Positions 8,964 to 16,226 of a stretch of DNA of 64,000 nucleotides are shown one piece after another. A model generated the notes under the pieces. The model did no database searches. It saw only the letters and a program-made list of their open reading frames with translations, and had not been told where the DNA came from. Origin of the DNA: UBA7330 sp043554545 (GTDB taxonomy: Bacteria; Bacteroidota; Bacteroidia; Cytophagales; Cyclobacteriaceae); the NCBI GenBank assembly GCA_043554545.1, contig CP121337.1:310001-374000 (forward strand), given 5' to 3'. Numbering within the stretch: position 1 is the stretch's first letter; each line of letters begins with the position of its first letter. Made by a program: the position numbers and the translations under genes.

Positions 8964-10475
8964 ATGAAAACTATTATAAATAGAATACTAATTTTTGTCA
9001 CATGCCTTAGTTTTTTGTCATGTGGTGAGGACTTTCTAGATAAGAATGACCCTACAAGGCTTAATGCAGCAACTTTTTACCAGACAGAAGCTGAATTTGA
9101 GCAAGCAGTTAACGGGCTTTATGGTGGTATGCAAGGTTATATTGCCAATCAATGGCAATTTGGTGATTTCATCTCCGACAACACGACGCTGCATTACAAT
9201 GTAGAAAATAGAGGTCAAGGCCCTTCTTTGGAGGCACTTGAATATTGGCAATTTGAGCCTGGCACCTCTAACATTTCCAATTTGTACAACTCTATATATC
9301 AGCGTTTGGTGGACGTGAATACGACCATTCAAAATTTATTAGTAGCGGATATTGACCCAGCTGTCAAAGCGAATTTTGAAGGTCAGGCAAAGTGGATCAG
9401 GGCTTATTATTATTTTGAGCTTGTACAACATTTTGGTGACGTGGTACTTTTGGAAGCACCTATTGATGAGCCGGATGCTGCGTGGTCTTTTGCAAGGTCT
9501 CCTGCTTCAGAGGTTTATGCCTTGATTGAGAGTGATCTGAACTTTGCAGTGAGTGCGCTTCCTGATCCTGGTGATATTTCTGCTTCAGAGGTTGGAAGAG
9601 TAACTAAGGGAGCTGCATTAGCACTGCTGGGTAAAGTATACTTGACTCAGAAGGATTATGGTATGGCTGTTTCTACGTTGCAAGATGTGCTACCGTTGGG
9701 ATATGATTTATTGGATGATTATGCGCAAGTATTTGATCCTTTATTTAAAAATCATGTTGAATCCATATTTGATGTCCAATTTCAGGGAAATAATCTTCTC
9801 GGTGAGCAATCTGGTTTTACCTACAGTTTCTACCCAAGACTTTCTGAAGGTCAGGTTATCCCATTTCCAGGAGTTAGTGGTGGTGGCTGGAACATTCCTA
9901 GCCTCAGCATGATTGCAGCGTATGAAGCTGGAGACCTTCGAAAGGATGCTTCTGTCGCAGAGGGTTATTTTGATGCCGACAATAACTGGGTGGCCATTCC
10001 TTATATCAAGAAGTTCTTACATCCACATAGCATACAGGGTGCCCCTGATGAAAACTGGCCTGTACTTAGATATGCGGATGTTTTATTGATGCTTGCGGAA
10101 GCTATCAATGAAGAGTCTGGTCCCGCCAATGCATATACCTACCTAAATGAGGTTCGTGACAGGGCTGATTTGGATGCGCTTAGTGGATTAACTCAAGATA
10201 CATTTCGCGATGCGGTATTAAAAGAAAGAAGGATGGAGTTGGCCTTTGAAAACCATCGTTGGTTTGACCTGAAAAGGACCAATACGCCAACTGAAATGGC
10301 TGCTATTTTGAATGCTTATGGTGTAATAGAAAAAGCGAATCCAACCACAAGTAGAGGAGGTTTTGGCTTTACGTCTTCAGAATACAATTTTGAACCGCAT
10401 CAATATTTATTCCCAATACCTGATGTTCAAATTGCATTGAATCCGGAGCTGTTAAAGCAAAACCCAGATTATTAA
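8964..10475 (+). CDS. SusD/RagB nutrient-binding outer-membrane lipoprotein (locus 1)
   Basis: A 503-residue surface lipoprotein. The lipobox LSFLSC places the acylated cysteine at residue 20, followed by the usual GEDFLDKNDP. TPR-like helices of the SusD fold cover the body, and the RagB/SusD C-terminal segment is clear (LRYADVLLMLAEAINE, FRDAVLKERRMELAFENHRWFDLKR). It caps the SusC barrel and captures the ligand. It follows susC by 30 bp and ends at a strong terminator (10496-10539), so the downstream cytochrome gene has its own transcription start or depends on read-through. Confidence 0.95.
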   Translation: MKTIINRILIFVTCLSFLSCGEDFLDKNDPTRLNAATFYQTEAEFEQAVNGLYGGMQGYIANQWQFGDFISDNTTLHYNVENRGQGPSLEALEYWQFEPGTSNISNLYNSIYQRLVDVNTTIQNLLVADIDPAVKANFEGQAKWIRAYYYFELVQHFGDVVLLEAPIDEPDAAWSFARSPASEVYALIESDLNFAVSALPDPGDISASEVGRVTKGAALALLGKVYLTQKDYGMAVSTLQDVLPLGYDLLDDYAQVFDPLFKNHVESIFDVQFQGNNLLGEQSGFTYSFYPRLSEGQVIPFPGVSGGGWNIPSLSMIAAYEAGDLRKDASVAEGYFDADNNWVAIPYIKKFLHPHSIQGAPDENWPVLRYADVLLMLAEAINEESGPANAYTYLNEVRDRADLDALSGLTQDTFRDAVLKERRMELAFENHRWFDLKRTNTPTEMAAILNAYGVIEKANPTTSRGGFGFTSSEYNFEPHQYLFPIPDVQIALNPELLKQNPDY

Positions 10476-10495
10476 ATAGCATTTATTTGATTTAT

Positions 10496-10539
10496 ATGAC
10501 TTTGATTGCTCAATATTGGGCAATCAAAGTCATTTTTTT
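10496..10539 (+). terminator. Rho-independent terminator after the first susCD pair
   Basis: A perfect 14-bp stem, ATGACTTTGATTGC (10496-10509) with GCAATCAAAGTCAT (10520-10533), is followed directly by a run of seven T. It separates susD from the downstream cytochrome/DUF1549 gene. Confidence 0.93.
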
Positions 10540-10546
10540 AATTTTA

Positions 10547-10579
10547 TATGATTCTCATTAATTAAGTTAGAGAATCATA
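10547..10579. promoter_or_regulatory. Inverted repeat upstream of the cytochrome/DUF1549 gene
   Basis: TATGATTCTC (10547-10556) and GAGAATCATA (10570-10579) are perfect 10-bp arms separated by 13 bases. It lies 67 bases before the start codon at 10647 and is not followed by a T run. The shape suits an operator for a dimeric regulator, though an RNA hairpin is also possible. Confidence 0.45.
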
Positions 10580-10646
10580 AACTTTATAGATCGGATACAG
10601 TGTTCACATTGTAACTTATCATTGATTTTTTTTCAGTTTTGTATTT

Positions 10647-13475
10647 ATGGATTGGATACTTCAATTTTTTGGTCGACTACATACATTAGCTGTTCATTTC
10701 CCTATAGGACTGCTGGTAGTAGCTTTGTTTTTAGAAATCCTGACTGTTGGTGGAAAACGCTCTGGCCTTCGTGAGGGCATCAATTGGATGGTTTACCTGG
10801 GAGCTATATTTGCTGCTTTAGCTACAATTCTGGGTTTTCTCTTAAAAACCTTTGATGATTATTCAGGTGATCTGGTGGACACCCACCAGTTATTGGGTAT
10901 TGCAACAGCAGTATTTTCAGTGGCATCTTCCTTTTTCCTCTACCAGACCATCAAGGGTAAGTTTCCAAATTACCTTGCCTATCGGGTAAGCTTAATTGCC
11001 ACGGTTCTCTTCCTAACAATTACCGGACATTTAGGTGCTAACCTAACACACGGAGAAGATTTTTTAACCAGTGTATTACCAGGAAATTCAGACGATTACG
11101 ACAGTGAAAATTCTGGAATATTACTTGCTCAATTAAATAAAATTGATTCCCTGGATGAAGAAGAACTAGATAAGCTCAACCTTGAGGTAAGAGCCATATT
11201 TGCTCATAATTGCTATCAATGTCACAGTGAAAATAAGAAGAAAGGAGACCTGGTACTGGAAACGAAGCGTGGTGTTTTTGATGGAGGAGAATCAGGCCTG
11301 GTAGTTGTAGCCGGGAGCCCCGAAAAGAGTGAATTATACAAACGCATTACTTTACCATCCAATCATGACGAGGTAATGCCTAAAAAAGGAAAGGTCTTAA
11401 AAGACAATGAAATAAGCCTGATTGGGTTATGGATAGAAAAAGGAGCACATTGGTCGGATCGGGCGCTTAAAGTGTTTCCCGAGGCGCCGCTTGCTTTGAG
11501 TAAGCCAGAGTTACCTGACAGTGACCTGGAACATCCTGCAGATAAGATTCTTGATACCTATTTTGAGAAAAATGATTTTGATTGGCCCGAATTAGTGGAT
11601 GATCATACATTCATCAGACGAGCTTACCTGGACATTGTTGGACTTCTACCTACTCCTGCCAGAGAGGCTTCATTTATCGCTGATCCAAGTGCTGATAAAA
11701 GAAATAAACTTATTGATGAATTACTCGGAGATAAACATAATTATACTCAACACTGGTTGAGTTTTTGGAATGACTTATTAAGGAATGACTATTCCGGGAC
11801 AGGGTTTATCACCGGAGGTAGAAAGCAAATAACCGATTGGTTATATGGCTCACTAGTAGAAAATAAATCCTATGATTTAATGGTAAAAGAGTTAATAAAC
11901 CCTACAGAGAAATCCGAAGGCTTTATTAATGGAATAAAGTGGAGAGGGGTGGTGAATTCCAGTCAAACTACTGAAATGCAGGCTGCTCAGAATATTGGGC
12001 AGTCCATGATGGGGGTAAATGTAAAATGTGCTTCTTGTCACAATAGCTTTGTAAGTAACCTTACATTGGATCAGGCTTATGGTTTCGCATCAATATTTGC
12101 TGATTCAGCTTTGGAATTGAACAGATGTGATAAGCCTATTGGTAAAATGGCTACACCAAGTTTTCTATATACGGAACTTGGATCAGTGGAAGCCGAGACG
12201 ATTAAAGGAAGGTTGAAAGAGCTTTCAGAGTTGATGGTAAAACCAGAGAATGGCAGGTTATACAGAACAATCACGAACCGTATTTGGAAAAGACTCACCG
12301 GAAGAGGTATTGTGGAACCGATTGATGAAATGGATAATAAGCCATGGAATGCTGACCTTTTAGATTGGTTGGCAGCTGATTTCATTGATGCTGATTATGA
12401 TATTAAACATTTGATCAAGACGATCATGACTTCAAAGGCTTATCAACTACCTGCTACCAATTATGAAGCCGTTGACCAGATCAAATCAAAGGACTATGTA
12501 TTTACAGGTCCTGTCGTAAGGAGAATGAGTGCAGAGCAGTTTTCAGATGCTGTCAGTCAAGTCGTTGCTCCTGTCTATTATGCAGTTGCCTATGATCCCA
12601 ACAAAGAAGATTTATCTTCAAATAGAATTTGGCATAGCGAAATTAAATTTGATCGGAGGGTTCTTCCTGATCCGGGGAAACGCTTCTTCCGTCGGATATT
12701 TAACCTTCCAAACAGGGAAGTAGCATCAGCTGAAGCACTTATTTCAGTTGATCATTCCTATACAATGTTTGTAAATCAGGAAAAAGTTGCTGAAGGTTCT
12801 GATTGGAGAAAAGTAGATAACCTTGATTTAATGAGCGTGCTCAAACCAGGAAAAAATATCATTGCTATTGAAGGTATCAATGAAGGAAATATTGCTAATC
12901 CGGCTGGAATTCTTTTTGCATTAAAAATTCAATTCAAAGATGGTACAGAGATTATGTTACAATCTGATAAGGAGTGGAAAACCACAGACATAGCTCCCGA
13001 AACAGGGTGGACCAGTATTGACTTTGGAGATCAGGATTGGAATGAAGCAAGAAATTATGGAGCTAGTTATTGGGACCAATTGATCAGCTTCAAGTTTGAA
13101 AAGCAAGAAAGCACGTTTGCCAGAGCTAGTTTAGTCAAACAGAACCCCTTCATGAAAGCATTGGGAAGACCAAGTAGAGAGAATGTGGCTACCACCCGAG
13201 ATGATCAGGCAACATTGCTTCAGGCACTGGAACTTACCAATGGTGAGTTTTTCAACAATGTATTAGCAGAAGGCGCTTCTCATTGGTTGGAAACGTATGA
13301 TGGAAACAGTGAGAAAATTGCTGAGAATCTTTATGTAAAATCTTTGGGAAGAAATCCAACCAATCAAGAAAAGAGCATCATGTTGAGCGTGTTAGGTGAA
13401 AAACCGGATCAGGATGCTGTGCAAGACCTGTTTTGGGCCACATTACTTTCACCGGAATTTCAATTTATCTATTAG
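10647..13475 (+). CDS. Membrane-anchored planctomycete-type cytochrome protein (DUF2231 / PSCyt1 / DUF1549 / DUF1553)
   Basis: A 942-residue protein. Residues 1-130 are a DUF2231-like block of four membrane helices (LHTLAVHFPIGLL at 11-23). Residues about 180-260 are a planctomycete-type cytochrome c domain with the heme motif CYQCH at 189-193. Residues about 300-500 match DUF1549 (FIRRAYLDIVGLLPTP), with a second CxxCH (CASCH, 461-465). DUF1553 follows (RRMSAEQFSDAV near 628; RDDQATLLQALELTNG near 848; ATLLSPEFQF at the end), interrupted at about 660-815 by what looks like a beta-sandwich, galactose-binding-like insert. Its next neighbour is a DUF1501 gene, the usual partner in Planctomycetes. 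The catalytic activity of these families is unknown. Periplasmic heme attachment is inferred. Confidence 0.85.
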   Translation: MDWILQFFGRLHTLAVHFPIGLLVVALFLEILTVGGKRSGLREGINWMVYLGAIFAALATILGFLLKTFDDYSGDLVDTHQLLGIATAVFSVASSFFLYQTIKGKFPNYLAYRVSLIATVLFLTITGHLGANLTHGEDFLTSVLPGNSDDYDSENSGILLAQLNKIDSLDEEELDKLNLEVRAIFAHNCYQCHSENKKKGDLVLETKRGVFDGGESGLVVVAGSPEKSELYKRITLPSNHDEVMPKKGKVLKDNEISLIGLWIEKGAHWSDRALKVFPEAPLALSKPELPDSDLEHPADKILDTYFEKNDFDWPELVDDHTFIRRAYLDIVGLLPTPAREASFIADPSADKRNKLIDELLGDKHNYTQHWLSFWNDLLRNDYSGTGFITGGRKQITDWLYGSLVENKSYDLMVKELINPTEKSEGFINGIKWRGVVNSSQTTEMQAAQNIGQSMMGVNVKCASCHNSFVSNLTLDQAYGFASIFADSALELNRCDKPIGKMATPSFLYTELGSVEAETIKGRLKELSELMVKPENGRLYRTITNRIWKRLTGRGIVEPIDEMDNKPWNADLLDWLAADFIDADYDIKHLIKTIMTSKAYQLPATNYEAVDQIKSKDYVFTGPVVRRMSAEQFSDAVSQVVAPVYYAVAYDPNKEDLSSNRIWHSEIKFDRRVLPDPGKRFFRRIFNLPNREVASAEALISVDHSYTMFVNQEKVAEGSDWRKVDNLDLMSVLKPGKNIIAIEGINEGNIANPAGILFALKIQFKDGTEIMLQSDKEWKTTDIAPETGWTSIDFGDQDWNEARNYGASYWDQLISFKFEKQESTFARASLVKQNPFMKALGRPSRENVATTRDDQATLLQALELTNGEFFNNVLAEGASHWLETYDGNSEKIAENLYVKSLGRNPTNQEKSIMLSVLGEKPDQDAVQDLFWATLLSPEFQFIY

Positions 13476-13479
13476 TATT

Positions 13480-14913
13480 ATGGACTTTCAATCAGAAAAC
13501 TCACGAAGAGAATTTATTAAACGAATGGGAGCAGCCGGTATGGCTGCAATGTCAGCGAGTATTCCGACGGCTAGTTTTTTAAGCTCGTGTAGCACAACTC
13601 CTACCATACCTTCTACAGCGGATACAGTTATTTTATTGTGGATGGCGGGAGGTATGGCCCATACCGAAACCTTTGACCCAAAAGCTTATGTTCCTTATGA
13701 AAAAGGAGTAGAAAGCAAGCGAATACTTAGTACCTTTCCTAAGGTACCTACTGCAGTGGATGATTTATATTTCTCTAAAGGGCTAGAATCCATTGGTGGT
13801 GTCATGGATAAAGGGGCTATTATTCGGTCTTATAGGTCCGCAGACCTTGGGCATATTTTACATACCCGACATCAATACCATTGGCACACCTGTTATGAGC
13901 CACCACAATCCGTTCAGGCCCCACATATAGGTGCTTGGATAGCGAAAGAAAAAGGTCCCGTAAACCCTGTAATCCCTCCATTTATTGCCATGGGTCAACG
14001 TTTTACGGTAGGAGAAGGAGAAGAATTGAAAGCTTTTCATTCAGCAGGGTTTTTAGGTAGCGAATACGGTCCATTTCTGATCCCTGATCCCTCAAGTGGT
14101 TTGGATAGTGTTCGGCCACCTCAGGGCATGTCTTTAAAAAGATTTGAAGCCAGATATAAACTATATAAGGAATTAGCCAATAAGAGCAATGTCATGGAGC
14201 GGGGAAGTGATTATCAAAAAGAGTCACTCATGCGTTCGATGGAGCAGTCTTACCGATTGCTCAATTCTCCTGAGGCAGAAGTCTTTGATCTTTCTAAAGA
14301 ACCAAAGGAAAGTTATGATACCTACAACACCGGTCGTTTTGGACAGGGCTGTTTAATGGCTAAAAGGTTAGCGATGAATGGTGCCAGGTTTATAAGTGTA
14401 TCCACAGAGTATGAGCCTTTTTTAGGTTGGGATACTCATGAAAATGGCCATACACGCCTGGTAAAAATGAAAGAACTAATCGATAGGCCCATCGCTCAGC
14501 TGATTAAGGATTTGGACGAGTCAGGACATTTGGATCGTACATTGATTATTCTGGCTAGTGAATTTAGCCGGGATGCCCTGCTTGAAGGAAGGCCAGGTGA
14601 GAAGGTATTGGATCAGGTGCGCGTACCTGATAATATAGAAGATGAGAAAAACTATGGTATGCATCGCCATTTTACTGACGGAAGTTCCATTTTGATGTGG
14701 GGTGGAGGTATTAAGAAAGGTTTGGTATATGGTAAAACTGCTGATGAACGACCATGCTCCTCAATTGAAAATACGGTAGTTATTGATCAGGTTCATCAGT
14801 CCATCTATCATGCGCTGGGGATACATCCGGAAACTCATTATACCATTGAGAGTCGTCCATTTTACACAACACCTGATGGACAGGGGCAACCTATCATGGA
14901 TTTGTTTGCATAG
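13480..14913 (+). CDS. Tat-exported DUF1501 protein
   Basis: A 477-residue protein. The ATG at 13480 lies 4 bp after the upstream stop and gives an N-terminus with a twin-arginine motif (SRREFIKR) and a hydrophobic stretch, so folded export to the periplasm is likely. The frame is open upstream, but that start would bury the Tat signal. DUF1501 landmarks are VILLWMAGGMAHTETFDP, FLGWDTHENGHTRL near residue 315, LIILASEFSRD and LMWGGGIKKGLVYGKTAD. The family belongs to the alkaline phosphatase/sulfatase-like clan, but no activity is established. Pairing with the DUF1549/DUF1553 protein is conserved in Planctomycetes, which suggests the two act together. Confidence 0.88.
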   Translation: MDFQSENSRREFIKRMGAAGMAAMSASIPTASFLSSCSTTPTIPSTADTVILLWMAGGMAHTETFDPKAYVPYEKGVESKRILSTFPKVPTAVDDLYFSKGLESIGGVMDKGAIIRSYRSADLGHILHTRHQYHWHTCYEPPQSVQAPHIGAWIAKEKGPVNPVIPPFIAMGQRFTVGEGEELKAFHSAGFLGSEYGPFLIPDPSSGLDSVRPPQGMSLKRFEARYKLYKELANKSNVMERGSDYQKESLMRSMEQSYRLLNSPEAEVFDLSKEPKESYDTYNTGRFGQGCLMAKRLAMNGARFISVSTEYEPFLGWDTHENGHTRLVKMKELIDRPIAQLIKDLDESGHLDRTLIILASEFSRDALLEGRPGEKVLDQVRVPDNIEDEKNYGMHRHFTDGSSILMWGGGIKKGLVYGKTADERPCSSIENTVVIDQVHQSIYHALGIHPETHYTIESRPFYTTPDGQGQPIMDLFA

Positions 14914-14916
14914 CTT

Positions 14917-14940
14917 AAAAAGCTAATGCCTTAGCCTTTT
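14917..14940. terminator. Convergent terminator between DUF1501 and DUF1697 genes
   Basis: AAAA, then GCTAA (14922-14926), loop TGCC, then TTAGC (14931-14935) and TTTT form a short stem with A/T flanks usable in both directions. It overlaps the stop codon of the minus-strand gene. Confidence 0.5.
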
Positions 14941-15470
14941 GCTAGCTGGAATAGCTTATTGACTGTTTTCCAGTTTCTGGTGGTGGCTTTTAGCTTAAGC
15001 TTACTTTCAAAGAAGTTATTATTCATTTTGGCCTTTCCATAACCTTGAGCTGCGTAGAAATATATCACATCATGTTTCAAAATAAACTCTTCAGGTAAAT
15101 ACTGTTCTTGATCAATTTTTTCAACCAGGTTTGGATCGGGCGCTTTTTCCAGAAACGTTACGTAGCAACTATTTTCACCTTTGTCTTGTTGAAGGAAGTC
15201 ATTGCTTTCTAAAATTTTCTTGAAGTAAATAGCTGTTTTGACGATACAGGGAACGTCGAAATCAAAATTTGTTTTAATCTTCTCCTCTATTGATCTTGCA
15301 AGAAGCATTAGATTTTTATCACCTGATTCGAACAGAATATTACCGCTCTGAACGTAAGTGGATATGTTATTGAATCCAAGTTCCGTCATAGAATCCTTGA
15401 GATCGGTCATTTTGATCAGTTTTTGTCCGCTGACGTTGATGCCTCTAAGCATAGCGATGAATCTGGGCAT
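14931..15470 (-). CDS. DUF1697 protein
   Basis: A 179-residue cytoplasmic protein matching DUF1697 (PF08002). The N-terminus FIAMLRGINVSGQKLIKM, the following ELGFNNISTYVQSGNILFES and the C-terminal TTRNWKTVNKLFQLA are characteristic. The family has no established function. The gene lies 2 bp after the DUF1080 gene and is the last of a minus-strand run, so it is probably co-transcribed. Its relation to the carbohydrate genes may be incidental. Confidence 0.88.
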   Translation of the reverse strand: MPRFIAMLRGINVSGQKLIKMTDLKDSMTELGFNNISTYVQSGNILFESGDKNLMLLARSIEEKIKTNFDFDVPCIVKTAIYFKKILESNDFLQQDKGENSCYVTFLEKAPDPNLVEKIDQEQYLPEEFILKHDVIYFYAAQGYGKAKMNNNFFESKLKLKATTRNWKTVNKLFQLAKG

Positions 15471-15472
15471 GA

Positions 15473-16195
15473 TTAAGGTGATAAAGTTTCGATAGGTGTA
15501 AGCTCAAGGTTATAAAATTCCACTTCGGCACCTTCAGCCTGTAATGCAATTTGTCCTTGTGAAGTGGTACAATCATATCCAAAGTTTACCAGGTCACCAT
15601 TTAACCAGACTTTAATGCTGTCTTTTAAGCATTCTACTTTCATGGTATTCCAATCACCAAGTGGGTTTTCCGAACCGTCTGTTAGGTTGGGGATTCTTCG
15701 CTTCTTCCCCTCAGTGATGCCCCATTCGGCTTTAGGTCCTCTTCTGTTTTCCATATCGGGAACAGTAATGTCCTGCACGATACACCAAAAATCTCCTGCA
15801 TTTGCATGCATCATTTGTACTTCAAGTGACTGAGGAAACATATCATACAAAGCTCTCGGCGTTGATGCGTGTACCAGTACGCCACAATTGCCTGGCTCCC
15901 CGGCAAATCGATACTGAAATTCCAGCCGATAATTTTTATAGATAGCGTCTGTAATCAGGTGCCCATTTGGTTCTCCCAGACTTACCAGTAAACTGTCCCT
16001 TACGATAAAGGGAAAGGGCAGGGTATCTGTATCATCAAGTGCAGGGACATCCGCATGCCATCCTGAAAGATCTACGCCATTAAAAAGGGAAATAGGTTCA
16101 GTTATAGGCTCAGTTTTTTTCGCTTCATCGGGCTGTCTGGTGGTACAATAGGAAAGCAGAAGAAAAATAGGTATCAATGGCAGGATGTTTTTCAT
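15473..16195 (-). CDS. DUF1080 lipoprotein (3-keto-disaccharide hydrolase family)
   Basis: A 240-residue lipoprotein with lipobox LLLSYC (acylated Cys17). The mature part is one DUF1080 domain: LFNGVDLSGWHAD at the start, NYRLEFQYRFAGEPGNCGVLVH, LEVQMMHANAGDFW, and WNTMKVECLKDSIKVWLNGDLV. The fold is a concanavalin-like jelly roll, and some members hydrolyse 3-keto-glycosides. It sits between a large T9SS-type protein and DUF1697 on the minus strand, convergent with the DUF1501 gene. No dehydrogenase that would make a 3-keto sugar is visible in the window. Confidence 0.88.
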   Translation of the reverse strand: MKNILPLIPIFLLLSYCTTRQPDEAKKTEPITEPISLFNGVDLSGWHADVPALDDTDTLPFPFIVRDSLLVSLGEPNGHLITDAIYKNYRLEFQYRFAGEPGNCGVLVHASTPRALYDMFPQSLEVQMMHANAGDFWCIVQDITVPDMENRRGPKAEWGITEGKKRRIPNLTDGSENPLGDWNTMKVECLKDSIKVWLNGDLVNFGYDCTTSQGQIALQAEGAEVEFYNLELTPIETLSP

Positions 16196-16226
16196 AACAG
16201 ATTAGTTTCAAATCAAATGTAATCAA

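Noticed and set aside
13396..13479. Upstream extension of the DUF1501 gene into the preceding gene
   Set aside because: The 28 extra codons overlap the DUF1553 coding region and would bury the twin-arginine signal that begins just after the ATG at 13480.
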